Source: JAVKDP01 sp040222185 (lineage in GTDB: Bacteria; Bacteroidota; Rhodothermia; Balneolales; Balneolaceae). Taken from it: a DNA stretch of 52,325 nt. Under the pieces are notes generated by a model. The model searched no databases. It worked only from the letters and a program-made list of their open reading frames with translations, and was not told the origin of the DNA. Location: positions 1 to 52,325 of the forward strand of contig JAVKDP010000071.1 of NCBI GenBank assembly GCA_040222185.1. Reading direction: 5' to 3'. This document shows, piece by piece, positions 9,018 through 18,900 of the stretch (within the stretch, counting starts at the first letter, position 1; every line of letters starts with the position of its first letter). A program made the position numbers and the translations under genes.

Positions 9018-10038
9018 AAAGATCAACTTTTCGATTATTGGATTTGGTCGTATTGGGCAAAGACATGCAAAAATAGCTAGTGATTATTCTAATTCTAATT
9101 TGATTTCTGTCGTTGATACAGATAAGGCTAAATTCGAAAAAATTATTGAACTAAATCTTAAAGCTTCAAGCTTTATTGAGCTGACGGATTTTCTGGAATC
9201 AGATAAAAATAAATCAGATGTAGTCTCAATTGCTACACCCAATGGTTTGCATGTAGATTACGCTGTTCAATGTCTCTATACTGGATATCATGTAGTTATT
9301 GAAAAGCCAATGGGGCTTAGCGAAGAAGAATGTAATAGAGTTATTAAGGCACAAGAAAAAAGTGGTAAGCAAGTTTTTGTAGTAAAACAAAATCGTTATA
9401 GCCCCCCATCAGTATGGCTAAAGCAAGTTGTTTCAGAGAAGATTATCGGTGATGTATTAATGGTTCAAACAAACTGCTATTGGAATAGGGATGAACGATA
9501 TTATTCTACTAGTCCATGGAGGGGTACAAAAGATATGGACGGAGGAGCTCTTTTTACTCAGTTTAGTCACTTCGTTGATATTATGTACTGGGTTTTTGGC
9601 GATATCAAGAATCCAAGTGCAGTAGTAAAGAATTTTACACATCCAAATTTAGCTGAATTTGATGATTCTGGTTTTGCACAGTTTGAGTTTGTAAACGGGG
9701 GAATTGGTTCTATTAACTATTCAACATCTTGCTGGGATAAAAATATGGAGAGTAGTATCACTGTTGTTGGGACAAAGGGTAGTCTAAAAATCGGTGGTCA
9801 ATACATGAACGAGATTGAATATTGCCATATTGATGGCTATGATGCTCCAGATTTGCCGGAGACCAATCCTCCAAATGATTATGGACCGTATAAGGGTAGT
9901 GCAGCAAATCATCATTTTGTAATTGAGAATGTTGTAAACACATTAAATAACAATGAAGAGATTACTGCTACAGCTTTTGATGGAATGAAAGTTGTTAGTA
10001 TAATAGAGCGTATTTATAAGGCAGCCGGATTTATGTAA
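9010..10038 (+). CDS. wbpB: Gfo/Idh/MocA oxidoreductase, WbpB-like (UDP-GlcNAcA 3-dehydrogenase)
   Basis: A 342-residue NAD-dependent oxidoreductase. The ATG at 9010 is chosen because it overlaps the previous stop by 8 bases and puts the nucleotide-binding loop (FSIIGFGRIGQRH) at the N-terminus; the frame extends further upstream only through non-ATG codons. It shows the Gfo/Idh/MocA signature VVIEKPMGLSEEE and the C-terminal sheet domain with DGGALFTQFSHFVDIMYW. In the WbpABDE/Wlb pathway this enzyme oxidises C3 of UDP-GlcNAcA, giving the ketone for the transaminase. Assignment relies on the acetyltransferase and aminotransferase that follow directly. The stop shares a base with the next start. 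Confidence 0.85.
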   Translation: MIKKINFSIIGFGRIGQRHAKIASDYSNSNLISVVDTDKAKFEKIIELNLKASSFIELTDFLESDKNKSDVVSIATPNGLHVDYAVQCLYTGYHVVIEKPMGLSEEECNRVIKAQEKSGKQVFVVKQNRYSPPSVWLKQVVSEKIIGDVLMVQTNCYWNRDERYYSTSPWRGTKDMDGGALFTQFSHFVDIMYWVFGDIKNPSAVVKNFTHPNLAEFDDSGFAQFEFVNGGIGSINYSTSCWDKNMESSITVVGTKGSLKIGGQYMNEIEYCHIDGYDAPDLPETNPPNDYGPYKGSAANHHFVIENVVNTLNNNEEITATAFDGMKVVSIIERIYKAAGFM

Positions 10039-10613
10039 TGGATCAAGTTTTTATACACCAAAGTGCTATAGTAGAAGACCCGTCAAACATTGGAGCTGGG
10101 TCAAAAATATGGCATTGGGTTCATGTTATGGCTGGTGCTGAAATCGGAGAGAAATGTATATTAGGCCAGAATGTATTTGTTGGTGCTCAAGTAGTTTTAG
10201 GTGATAATGTCCGGGTTCAAAATAATGTATCAATTTATGATGCAGTTGTTTTAGAAGATGATGTGTTTTGTGGGCCAAGTATGGTTTTTACAAACGTTAT
10301 AAATCCAAGAAGCCATGTTCAAAGAAAAGAAGAGTATAAAAAAACTATCGTTAGAAGAGGTGCTTCAATAGGAGCAAATGCTACTATAATTTGTGGCAAT
10401 GAAATTGGAGAATATGCTTTTATTGGAGCCGGAAGTGTTATCACAAAAGATATCTCTCCATTTGAACTTATAGTAGGCAATCCCGGAAAAAGAATTGGCT
10501 GGGTTTCCAAGGCTGGTCATCGGCTAAACTTTGATGTGGATAATATTGCAGTGTGTATAGAAACGGGTGAGAGGTATTCACTCGAAAATGATATTGTAGA
10601 GGTGTTAAAATGA
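10038..10613 (+). CDS. wbpD: Left-handed beta-helix N-acetyltransferase, WbpD-like
   Basis: A 191-residue protein made largely of hexapeptide repeats (GAGSKIWHWVHV, GENCILGQNV-like turns, IGANATIICG, IGEYAFIGAGSVIT), the left-handed beta-helix of acyl-CoA-dependent acetyltransferases. The FTNVINPRSHV insertion and an RRGASIGANAT stretch are typical of WbpD/WlbB, which acetylate the 3-amino group of UDP-GlcNAc(3N)A. Its start overlaps the oxidoreductase stop, and its own end overlaps the aminotransferase start by 4 bases, so translation is coupled on both sides. This supports its role as the last step to UDP-GlcNAc(3NAc)A. Confidence 0.88.
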   Translation: MDQVFIHQSAIVEDPSNIGAGSKIWHWVHVMAGAEIGEKCILGQNVFVGAQVVLGDNVRVQNNVSIYDAVVLEDDVFCGPSMVFTNVINPRSHVQRKEEYKKTIVRRGASIGANATIICGNEIGEYAFIGAGSVITKDISPFELIVGNPGKRIGWVSKAGHRLNFDVDNIAVCIETGERYSLENDIVEVLK

Positions 10614-11797
10614 AAGTCCCACTTCTAGATTTAAATGCTCAGTTCAAGGAATTAAAAGAAGAAGTTAATATAGCGATTTCGGATGTACTTGAATCGCAGT
10701 CTTTCATAATGGGAGATTTCGTCAAGAAGTTCGAAAGTGAGGTTGGCAGCTATTGTGAAACTGATTTTGCATATGGATGTGCTTCTGGGTCGGATGCTCT
10801 GCTTTTAGCACTTATGGCAATCGATATAGTACCCGGTGATTATGTGATAACGTCGCCGTTCACTTTTTTTGCTACTGCGGGTGCTGTCACCAGGTTAGGA
10901 GCTATTCCGATATTCATTGATATAGATCCCGATAGTTTTAATATCGATCCTGGCAAGGTTAGAGATTTTATAGAAGGGAGGGATGAGCTTTCAAAGCGTT
11001 TAAACCTGGATAGGAACAAAATAAAAGCTATTATTCCGGTTCATTTGTACGGACAGGTAGCAGAAATGGACGCATTAGTTAAAATAGCAGAAGAGTTTAA
11101 CTTGACTATTATTGAAGATGCAGCACAATCCATTGGTTCTGTCTATAGAGGAAAAAAGGCTGGTAATTTTGGGGATTTTGGATGCTTTAGTTTTTTTCCA
11201 AGTAAAAACCTTGGTGCTTATGGTGATGCAGGTTTAATTACTGTTAAAGATCCGGAAATAGCTTCAAAAGTGGACATCTTAAGACTGCATGGAGCAAAAC
11301 CAAAGTATCATCATAAGATGGTTGGTATCAATAGTAGGTTGGATGCAATACAGGCTGCTATTCTTTCTGTAAAACTTAATTACCTTGATGATTGGTCAGA
11401 GAAGAGAAGAGAAAAAGCATTGATTTATAATGAGCTTTTCTCATCTACTGGAGTTGTGACAGATAATATAGCAGACAATAATGGAGTCAAGTTGCCAAAA
11501 GAGGGAACTGGAAATCCTGAAAGGGGTGGAAAGCATATTTATCATCAATATACGATCAGAGTTTCAGATAGAGACAGGGTTCAAGGTATACTTAAAGGAG
11601 AAGGGATTGGAACTTCAATATATTATCCGGTACCACTACATATTCAAGAATGTTTTTCTGATTTAAATTACACTTCTAATGATTGTCCTGAAGCAGTGAG
11701 AGCTACCCATGAGGCATTATCATTACCTATTTTCCCTGAATTAACTGAAGATCAAATAAAAAAAGTGGTCAATACAATAGCGAAAGCATTAAGTTGA
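10610..11797 (+). CDS. wbpE: DegT/DnrJ/EryC1/StrS aminotransferase, WbpE-like
   Basis: A 395-residue PLP-dependent sugar aminotransferase. Motifs in order are PLLDLNAQ at the N-terminus, ASGSDALLLAL near 58-68 (phosphate binding), TSPFTFFATAGAV, EDAAQSIG at 169-176 and SFFPSKNLGAYGDAG with the PLP Lys199. The family installs amino groups on keto-sugars from glutamate. In this operon it should convert the 3-keto intermediate from the WbpB-like enzyme to the 3-amino sugar acetylated by the WbpD-like enzyme. It is followed 4 bases later by the exosortase gene, a notable junction between sugar-nucleotide synthesis and protein sorting. Confidence 0.88.
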   Translation: MKVPLLDLNAQFKELKEEVNIAISDVLESQSFIMGDFVKKFESEVGSYCETDFAYGCASGSDALLLALMAIDIVPGDYVITSPFTFFATAGAVTRLGAIPIFIDIDPDSFNIDPGKVRDFIEGRDELSKRLNLDRNKIKAIIPVHLYGQVAEMDALVKIAEEFNLTIIEDAAQSIGSVYRGKKAGNFGDFGCFSFFPSKNLGAYGDAGLITVKDPEIASKVDILRLHGAKPKYHHKMVGINSRLDAIQAAILSVKLNYLDDWSEKRREKALIYNELFSSTGVVTDNIADNNGVKLPKEGTGNPERGGKHIYHQYTIRVSDRDRVQGILKGEGIGTSIYYPVPLHIQECFSDLNYTSNDCPEAVRATHEALSLPIFPELTEDQIKKVVNTIAKALS

Positions 11798-11801
11798 TAT
11801 C

Positions 11802-12326
11802 ATGTTAAAGTCTCCAGTTTCATTATTCATAATTAAGGCCCTGGCAATTTTTGTGGTCTGGTATATTGTATATGAACTATGGTTATTACCGGATGGCAGA
11901 CTTGACAAATGGCTTGCCCTAAATATTGTGAGTATTAGTTCCGGAGTAACCAACCTTTTCGGATATGAAACATGGTCTATTAATAGAATTATCGGGATAG
12001 AGGAAAGCCCAGGGCTTGAAATTATAGATGGATGCACAGGGATTTCAGCGGTAGGTCTTTTTTTAGGATTTATTTTAGCATATCCAGGTGACTGGAAAAA
12101 TAAGTTGAGCTTTTGTGCTATCGGTATTTGTGTTATTTATCTGGTAAATATTTTTAGAGTAGTTGTGTTAGTAATTACCCAAGAAGAATGGATAGAGTTT
12201 TTTGACATTACTCATGATTACTCAACCTCAAGCATATTTTATATTATAATTTTCCTCATGTGGATTCTTTGGATAAAATTTAGTGAGGATGGGTTTTCTA
12301 GGTCAGAAATAAAAACTAATGAATAA
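11802..12326 (+). CDS. Exosortase/archaeosortase family protein (Bacteroidetes type)
   Basis: A 174-residue multi-pass membrane protein with the three catalytic elements of exosortases: Cys78 in DGCTGISA, Arg119 in NIFRVVVL, and His138 in DITHDYSTS. About five hydrophobic segments surround them. Exosortases are transpeptidase-like enzymes that process proteins with C-terminal sorting signals, usually in exopolysaccharide producers. The small single-domain size fits Bacteroidetes subfamilies such as XrtX/XrtF rather than XrtA with its extra domain. It starts 4 bases after the aminotransferase gene and overlaps the next gene by 8 bases. No substrate with a recognisable short C-terminal sorting signal is present in the window. 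Confidence 0.88.
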   Translation: MLKSPVSLFIIKALAIFVVWYIVYELWLLPDGRLDKWLALNIVSISSGVTNLFGYETWSINRIIGIEESPGLEIIDGCTGISAVGLFLGFILAYPGDWKNKLSFCAIGICVIYLVNIFRVVVLVITQEEWIEFFDITHDYSTSSIFYIIIFLMWILWIKFSEDGFSRSEIKTNE

Positions 12327-12795
12327 ATTAGTATATAAGTTTCTGATAGTTATTGGGATAATCTTGATTTATTTTTCTGGTATCAGAGTCTTCAGAGGAA
12401 TAGTACATGATATACATATGGGTATTTTTCTCCCTGAAGAATATGGTATAGTCTCCGATGATTTGATTTTTTATTCCCAATCATCTGTATCGTTTACATT
12501 TGAATCAGTAGGAGAAGAAATACCAATCACCTGGCAGTACAAAATACCTTTTGGTATTTTCTTTTTGTTCTCTTTGATCGCATTGAGTTCATTTAGTTCA
12601 TCTAAACAGCATTATTTTGCACTAATTCTGATCCACCTTTTCTGTGGATTTCTTTCTTTTGTTTTTATGATTCTTGGCACAAACTATCTCAAAGAACTTC
12701 TATTTGTACCAGATTTTGTATCTAGGTATTTAATTCCAATTTGCTCCTTAGGCTATGTAGTATTAATCTACAAAAGAAATCAATTAGAAGATTGA
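12319..12795 (+). CDS. Exosortase-associated small membrane protein
   Basis: A 158-residue protein with a hydrophobic N-terminal segment (about 5-25), a polar stretch of about 50 residues that would face the periplasm, and three further hydrophobic segments (about 75-90, 96-118, 128-150), ending in a short charged tail. No catalytic motif is apparent. It overlaps the exosortase gene by 8 bases. Bacteroidetes exosortases of the XrtX group are known to have a small hydrophobic partner encoded next to them, and the length and topology fit such a partner. Function is inferred from position only. The glycerate kinase gene begins one base after its stop. Confidence 0.6.
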   Translation: MNKLVYKFLIVIGIILIYFSGIRVFRGIVHDIHMGIFLPEEYGIVSDDLIFYSQSSVSFTFESVGEEIPITWQYKIPFGIFFLFSLIALSSFSSSKQHYFALILIHLFCGFLSFVFMILGTNYLKELLFVPDFVSRYLIPICSLGYVVLIYKRNQLED

Positions 12796-12796
12796 A

Positions 12797-14077
12797 ATGA
12801 AGGTCGAGTTCAAACAACATTCTAGAATTTTACATGAGATAGCTAACCGAATAAGTGTAACTAATTACGAGGAAGTAGTATTTAAAAGTTCTTTTCCTTT
12901 AGATAATATTTGGGTGTTAGGTGCTGGGAAGGCTTCATTAAATATGGCTGAAAGCATAATTAGTACTTTTGGCTCAAGAGTTGAAGATGGAATAATTATT
13001 TCTAACGAAGATCGATATGGAATAAAAGGAATTCAGGTTTTTGAAGGAGCCCACCCATACCCAGATAAAAAATCAGTATCTGCTTCTTATGAGCTGTTAG
13101 AGTTGGCCAGGAAAATACCTGAAGGTGAGACGGTAGTTTTTTGTCTTTCAGGTGGCGCATCTTCTTTGTTGTGTATTCCTCCGGGCGGAATAGAAATTGA
13201 CGAACTAGCCTATACTTATAAACTACTTTTGGAATGTGGTGCGTCAATACATGAGATAAATGTAGTACGAAAGCATTTGTGTGAGCTCAAAGGGGGCCAA
13301 CTTGCTCAGGCTCTGCACCATACAAACCTGGTCACGTTAGTAGCATCAGATGTACCTGGCGATGATTTGGAAACAATTGGAAGTTCACCGACTATCTGCG
13401 ATCCATCAACATTCAAAGAGGCATTTCAGGTATTAAAGCGGTTTGAGCTCTGGAATCTAGTACCTCATTCTATTCGAATATATATTGCAAAAGGGATGAA
13501 TGGAGACATTCCGGAAACACCAAAACCAGGAATTAATGATCATCCAGGTCATGAGATTAAGACTATTTCAAAGATTTCATCTCTTGGAGAAAGAGTGGAA
13601 CAGGTGTTAAGGAAGGAAGGCTTTAATACCTGGTTGGATAATAAAGCATATGATGATGATGTCCGAAAAGTCTCAAAAATGATTTGTAGCAAAGCTATTT
13701 CGGTACTAAGTAAAGATGAGCCCCTAGCCAAGCCAGCTGCTCTAATTTTTTATGGAGAAAGCTCCGTAAATGTAAAAGGTAGTGGAAAAGGAGGGAGAAA
13801 CCAGGAATTGGCTTTAATATCTGCAATCTCGTTAGAAGGGCATCATTCAATTTCGATGTTGAGTTTAGGAACCGATGGCATTGATGGACCAACAGACGCT
13901 GCTGGTGCTATAATAAACTCTGAAACCACATTAAAGGCCAGAAAAGCAAAGCTTAGTCCGGAAGAGTTCTTACAGAATAATGACTCTTATAATTTTCACG
14001 AAGAAATGGGCACAATTATAAAGACAGGGTCAACTGGAAATAATACTGCGGATTTACAAGTTGTGATCATTGAGTAG
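12797..14077 (+). CDS. Glycerate 2-kinase, MOFRL/type-2 family
   Basis: A 426-residue soluble protein of the GckA/TtuD (DUF4147-MOFRL) family, which phosphorylates D-glycerate to 2-phosphoglycerate. Characteristic segments are VLGAGKASLNMAES near residue 36, FCLSGGASSLL near 115, SDVPGDDLETIGSSPT near 190, and the C-terminal MOFRL part GSGKGGRNQELAL followed by SLGTDGIDGPTDAAGA. Length is normal. It starts one base after the exosortase partner gene, so it may be co-transcribed with the polysaccharide operon. Whether it serves central metabolism or a glycerate-containing product is unclear. A 51-base gap without an obvious terminator follows. Confidence 0.88.
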   Translation: MKVEFKQHSRILHEIANRISVTNYEEVVFKSSFPLDNIWVLGAGKASLNMAESIISTFGSRVEDGIIISNEDRYGIKGIQVFEGAHPYPDKKSVSASYELLELARKIPEGETVVFCLSGGASSLLCIPPGGIEIDELAYTYKLLLECGASIHEINVVRKHLCELKGGQLAQALHHTNLVTLVASDVPGDDLETIGSSPTICDPSTFKEAFQVLKRFELWNLVPHSIRIYIAKGMNGDIPETPKPGINDHPGHEIKTISKISSLGERVEQVLRKEGFNTWLDNKAYDDDVRKVSKMICSKAISVLSKDEPLAKPAALIFYGESSVNVKGSGKGGRNQELALISAISLEGHHSISMLSLGTDGIDGPTDAAGAIINSETTLKARKAKLSPEEFLQNNDSYNFHEEMGTIIKTGSTGNNTADLQVVIIE

Positions 14078-14128
14078 TTGAGCAAGTTACTCAGACCATG
14101 TATCTTTACATCCTAATTTTATAAGTAT

Positions 14129-15151
14129 ATGATCTGGCAAGACCCATTTTACCTTTGGCTGTTACTATTAATCCCTACTCTTTTACTGTTAATTTGGTTC
14201 AGAAGAAAGAGTATCCTAGCTATACAAGAAAAGTACTTTAGCTCAGAATTGTTTTCGTCCTTAAGGAAAGGATACTGGTCTGTTGGAACAGCAATTAAGT
14301 CTACTATATTTATTCTTGGGCTTGTATTTACATTGATTGCCCTGGCTGGTCCAAAAATAGGGACAGAAGTTAGGGAGGTTAAAAGACGTGGAATAGACAT
14401 GTTAATAGCCCTTGATCTTTCAGCTAGCATGAATGCTGAAGATGTAAGACCAAGCCGTCTTGAAAAAGCTAAATTTGAAATCAACCGACTAATCGAACGG
14501 TTGAAAGGTGATAGAGTCGGATTAGTTGTTTTTACCGGGGAGGCCTATTTGCAAAGCCCCATGACTTTGGATTATTCTGCGCTTAGGTTATTTCTTGAAA
14601 TAGTTGATACAGATCAAATGCCAAGCTCGGCTACAGATTTTAAAGCTGCAATGGAAACATCGCTTGCGGCTTTTGAATCACTGGAAGAAAATACCGGCCA
14701 GGCAGCAAAAGTCCTTCTCATAATTTCTGACGGTGAAGACCATGGCCAATCATACGATGAGGCGTTAGAGGCATTAATGGATAACTCAATTTCTGTGTAC
14801 ACACTTGGTATTGGTAGTAGTGAAGGAACTACTATACCGTTATATGATAATACAAATGGGCAGCTAATCGGGTATAAAAGAGATAGGGATGGTAAAGTAG
14901 TAACTACCAGTCTTCAGAGAGATATTTTAAGACAAGTAGCAGCTAAAGCTGATGGCAATTATTACGAGATTGCAAGAGGGAATGATGGAATTGATGCGTT
15001 TCTGGCAAGAGTGGATGAACTTGAAAAAGGAGAGTTTTCGAGCCAGGAGTATGCTGACTTTAAAAATCAATACCAATGGATGGCAGCTTTAGGATTGTTT
15101 TGTTTTATATGCTCAGCATTATTCCCTTCTTACAGAAATAAAGAAATATGA
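14129..15151 (+). CDS. VWA-domain membrane protein, BatA/BatB-like
   Basis: A 340-residue protein with two N-terminal membrane segments (about 9-24 and 49-70), a periplasmic or cytoplasmic von Willebrand A domain (about 88-270) and a C-terminal membrane helix (about 315-333). The MIDAS motif is seen as DLSAS (DxSxS) near 95-99, with a TDFKAAM loop later. The N-terminal WQDPFYLWLLLLIPTLLLL is typical of BatA/BatB proteins encoded with MoxR ATPases in Bacteroidetes. Here no MoxR, DUF58, BatC or BatD gene is adjacent, so this is an isolated member. Its last 4 bases overlap the next gene. Confidence 0.85.
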   Translation: MIWQDPFYLWLLLLIPTLLLLIWFRRKSILAIQEKYFSSELFSSLRKGYWSVGTAIKSTIFILGLVFTLIALAGPKIGTEVREVKRRGIDMLIALDLSASMNAEDVRPSRLEKAKFEINRLIERLKGDRVGLVVFTGEAYLQSPMTLDYSALRLFLEIVDTDQMPSSATDFKAAMETSLAAFESLEENTGQAAKVLLIISDGEDHGQSYDEALEALMDNSISVYTLGIGSSEGTTIPLYDNTNGQLIGYKRDRDGKVVTTSLQRDILRQVAAKADGNYYEIARGNDGIDAFLARVDELEKGEFSSQEYADFKNQYQWMAALGLFCFICSALFPSYRNKEI

Positions 15152-15894
15152 TAAAACTTTTTATTACGGATTTGGATGGTTGTGTAACAGATCCGTTTAC
15201 TACTCCTGACTGGGATGCCTTCTCAAGAATTAGAGAGTTAAACCTGGAGAGCCAGAACAACCCACTAATTCCACCATTAACAATTTGTACTGGTAGGCCT
15301 ATGCCTTACGCTGAAGCGATGGCACAAATCCTTGGGATTGAACTCCCATTTATATTTGAAAGTGGGGGAGGCATGTATGATGTGATAAAGAACGACTTAA
15401 TTTGGAATCCCTGCTTAAGCAAAGAAAGAGAAGTTGAGATACAGGAACTTAAGAAGTGGGGAAGGAAGATTATTTCTGATAAGTACCCAAGTTCTATCCC
15501 GGAATTTGCCAAGCACACAGATATTGGGTTTATAAATCCAGATACTTCAGTAATAGAACAAATCTTCAAAGAAGCTGAAGAACTCATTGGCAATGGCTTT
15601 GAGGCATTTGAGGTTCATAGTACTCCTGTTTCAGTAAATATTATTCTGAAGGATGCAAACAAAGGAAAGGGAATAAGGATGCTTTGTGAATACCTCGGAT
15701 TAGATTTAGAAGAAGTAGCTTATATTGGGGATTCAAGTGGCGATGTACCAGGCTTAAAGATTGTTAAAGCAGCTTTTGCACCAAATAATGCTGCCAAAGT
15801 AGCAAAAGATGTTGCCGAAGTGGTTCAAGAGAACTCAACTCAGGGAGTTCTTGAAGCGTATCGGAAAATTATCGAACGTAATAAAGCTTTGTAA
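15148..15894 (+). CDS. HAD-IIB hydrolase, mannosyl-3-phosphoglycerate phosphatase-like
   Basis: A 248-residue HAD-superfamily phosphatase. Motif I is ITDLDGCVTD near residues 5-14, motif II the ICTGRP segment near 49-54, and motifs III/IV the K in NKGKGIRML with IGDSSGDVPGL near 191-201. The cap region between about 85 and 165 is of the C2B type found in sucrose-phosphate, phosphoglycolate and mannosyl-3-phosphoglycerate phosphatases. The substrate cannot be fixed from sequence. Proximity to a glycerate kinase makes a phosphoglycerate-linked substrate conceivable but weakly supported. Its start overlaps the VWA gene. It converges on the DUF4175-like gene with only 8 bases between stops. Confidence 0.78.
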   Translation: MIKLFITDLDGCVTDPFTTPDWDAFSRIRELNLESQNNPLIPPLTICTGRPMPYAEAMAQILGIELPFIFESGGGMYDVIKNDLIWNPCLSKEREVEIQELKKWGRKIISDKYPSSIPEFAKHTDIGFINPDTSVIEQIFKEAEELIGNGFEAFEVHSTPVSVNIILKDANKGKGIRMLCEYLGLDLEEVAYIGDSSGDVPGLKIVKAAFAPNNAAKVAKDVAEVVQENSTQGVLEAYRKIIERNKAL

Positions 15895-15902
15895 CTTAGA
15901 AC

Positions 15903-18900
15903 TTATTGGATTTCTTTAGACTGAATTTCCTTAAGGAGTTCAAAGTACTTTTCTATAAGTTTCTGGTAATCTGACGAGTATTTGGTAAAATTAGGGTCAT
16001 TAAGCCTATTCCGGATTTGTTTCTCAAGCTCTTCTAAAGTTAACTCAGGTGGAGTCGGCCTTTGTAAGCTATTACCAGTAGCACCTTCTCTTTTCTCCTC
16101 TTCATCTCGTTCTTCGAGAGCTCTTTCAGCTTCCAGCATTCTTGAAAGTATGTTTTGTTGACGCTCAATCATAGTTGGGTCTACAGCTCCACCTCTTAAA
16201 TCATTTATGGTATCTTCCATTTCTTCAATCATACGCTGAATATCGCTTCCAATTTTATCTCCGCCTTCTAACTCTCCACTTCTTCTTAACTCTTCAAGCT
16301 GTTTTCGAATTTCATTCTGTTGCTTAGACATCTGGTTCAATCTACCCATCTGATCCTGTGTAAGCCGCTCTCCCTGCATATCATTGATCATATCCTGAAT
16401 CTGCTGGTTCAACTGCTGCTGGTTCTCACCCATTTGCTGGAGTTGTTCCATCATTTGTTGTGTACTTTGTCCAGACCCAGAACTATTACCGCTTTGTTGA
16501 TCCTGAATTTGTTCCAACAGGTTAGCAATCATAAAAGATATTTCATTGATGCCACCAAGTGCCTGTCGTGTAGCTATTGATGAACGACTTTGATTCCGTT
16601 CAGCCATTTGCTCAAGTGAAGTAGTGAGTTGCTGTTCTACCTCAAGTTTCTTTTTGTTGATATCGTTTGAAAACTGTGGAATTTCTGTAGAAAGTTGAAA
16701 TAGAGAGTCAGAAAGTGCAGTAAAGATTCCTTCAAGATTCTTTTGATCTCTGGCAAACTCAATATATGCCTGGCTTCTATTTTCTGTAGCAGAAGCGTAT
16801 GAAACCAGGTTCTCTTGCTCAACAGAAAGGTTTAGTAGTGAATAGAGAATATATTGTAAACCAGCGATATTGATATTCATTTGTTGCTGGTTCATGCTCT
16901 CCATTTGCTGACGAGTCATTTCAGCTAACTTTTCAAATGCTTTTGATATACTCTGTTGAAGCTGTTCCTTTCTCTTTTGCTTTTCAGCTAGTTCAGATGC
17001 ACTAGAGCCTTCATCGTTCATCAATTCTTCCAGTTCGTCTAGTAACTCTTCAAGTTCTTTACTAACCTCATTAAGCTGTTCCTGAGACTCTTCCTGATAT
17101 TCTGAAATCGCTTGCTCATTTTTGTCAGAAGTATTTTCTGAGAGATCTTCAGTCTGTTCTTTTAGTTGTTCAAGTTGCTCCAAAGTAGATTCTCTTTGCT
17201 CTTTTTCATCCTCCGGAGCTAAGTCCTGGGCTTGCAGTTCCTCTTCTTGTTCAGCTAAATCTTCATAGGATTGTGCCAATTTCTCTAAATCAGAAATCAG
17301 TTTTAATTGTTTAAAAAGCTCTATGGTTCTTTCGAGACGCTCTTTATAAAGCTCTTCATTAAACTCAACATCTTTCATTGCTTCCCGGAGCTGCTCAGGG
17401 CTCATAGTTCTCATTTGCTCCTGGAGTTTTTCGAGAGCTTCTCTAAATGCCGGGTCGTCTATTTGCTCCATCAGTTTCTGAAGCTCTTCATAAGCTTCCA
17501 TTGTTTCTTCTGATAAAAGGTTGTTCTCACTTAACTCGTCTTTTATCTCATCAAACTTCTCGTTGAGTTCCTCAATTCGTTGTTCAAGCTCTTCTTGTTG
17601 CCTGGTAACTTCTCCCAGCTGGCGTTGCTGCTCAAAGTCAGTTTCAGGATTTTCCTTCAATTGCTCTTTAAAGGTGTCATACTGATCTTGAATTTCCTCG
17701 AACGCAGATGAAATATCATCCAGATCGGTTTCTACTTCATCTTCTTTATCACCTAAGTCATCAAAGTAATCAACAAGTGATGGCACGGTAAGCGTGAGAA
17801 CCTGAGACTGTGAAGCCTTGAACCCATTGTACTCATCATTATCTTTGACTTCAATCCAAAAGCTGACAACATCCTTTGGCTTCAGGTTCAGCTGTGATAC
17901 ATCCCAGGAAAATGACTGTAATGTCTCGTTATTGGGTTTCTGAAGCTTAACCGATGAAAACTCAGGCTTATCTACAAAAGCTCTGGTAAGTTCATAGTTA
18001 AGAGAAGCACTAGTTAACTCAAAATCATCCGAAGATCTAAAAAGAAGATCTAAAGAAGTTGGTTCAACGGATTCGATCGATTCTGAAGGTTCTATCAATT
18101 CAACAAATGGAAACGCATCAATTCTTGGAGTTACAACAAATCTAAAAGGGTTTTGATTTAGAAGACCACTTTTATCACTCATCTCAAAGAACAATGTATC
18201 CTCATTTCCAATTTCAAACTCCTGGCTGAAACTTAAGTCTTCAGATAGACTAACCTGAGTTTCTGAAGTATCTGAATTGAGTGTTATTGATTCCAATTCT
18301 TTATTTATAATTCCGGAGACAATAAACTTTGATCCCTGGAAGCCGCTTATTTGTGAGAAAGGATATTGATATCGGGTAGTATCAAGCTTTGTGTAGGCAG
18401 GCGGTACAACAACAACCTCAAGTTCGGTAAAACGAGGCCGCAGCTCAATTTGAGCTTCAAAAAAAGGACTTTTATATCCATTCATCTCGATATAATAGGA
18501 GATGTCTGAATTTAGTTCGATAGGAGCTGAGCTGAACGTACCATCAATTTGCTCCATAGCTCTTGTTCGGTACTCTTCTTCGACAGGGGTTTTTAATGCG
18601 AGAAATACTTCATCAGGTATTTCACCCTCAAAGGAAATAGATGCACTAAAAGGACTTCCTTGTTCAAGGGTAACCGTTCCAGGGGTAATTGTGAATATAT
18701 ATGGGTTAGGTTTCTCAAATGAGACCCAGAATTGGAATAACCTTTGAGTTGAATTACTTAAGCTAAGGCTTGAGATTAATATCACAATTAAACTTGCTAT
18801 AGCAAATAGCCGACGGGATTTTGCTCGCTTATTTTCACTTGAGTTCTGGACGAAGCTTTGAAGTGCACTATCCAGAACAGAGGCATTAACCTGCTCGAGG

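Noticed and set aside
1..12800. The lower-GC polysaccharide region as a recently transferred island
   Set aside because: Such clusters are often AT-rich, and no integrase, tRNA, direct repeat or mobile element is visible to mark boundaries.
14149..14484. 111-residue - strand open frame inside the VWA gene
   Set aside because: It is fully antisense to a well-supported gene and has no recognisable motif.
16320..16580. Leu/His-rich + strand open frame inside the DUF4175-like gene
   Set aside because: It is the reverse reading of the Q/E-rich coiled-coil region, a common artefact of repetitive composition.
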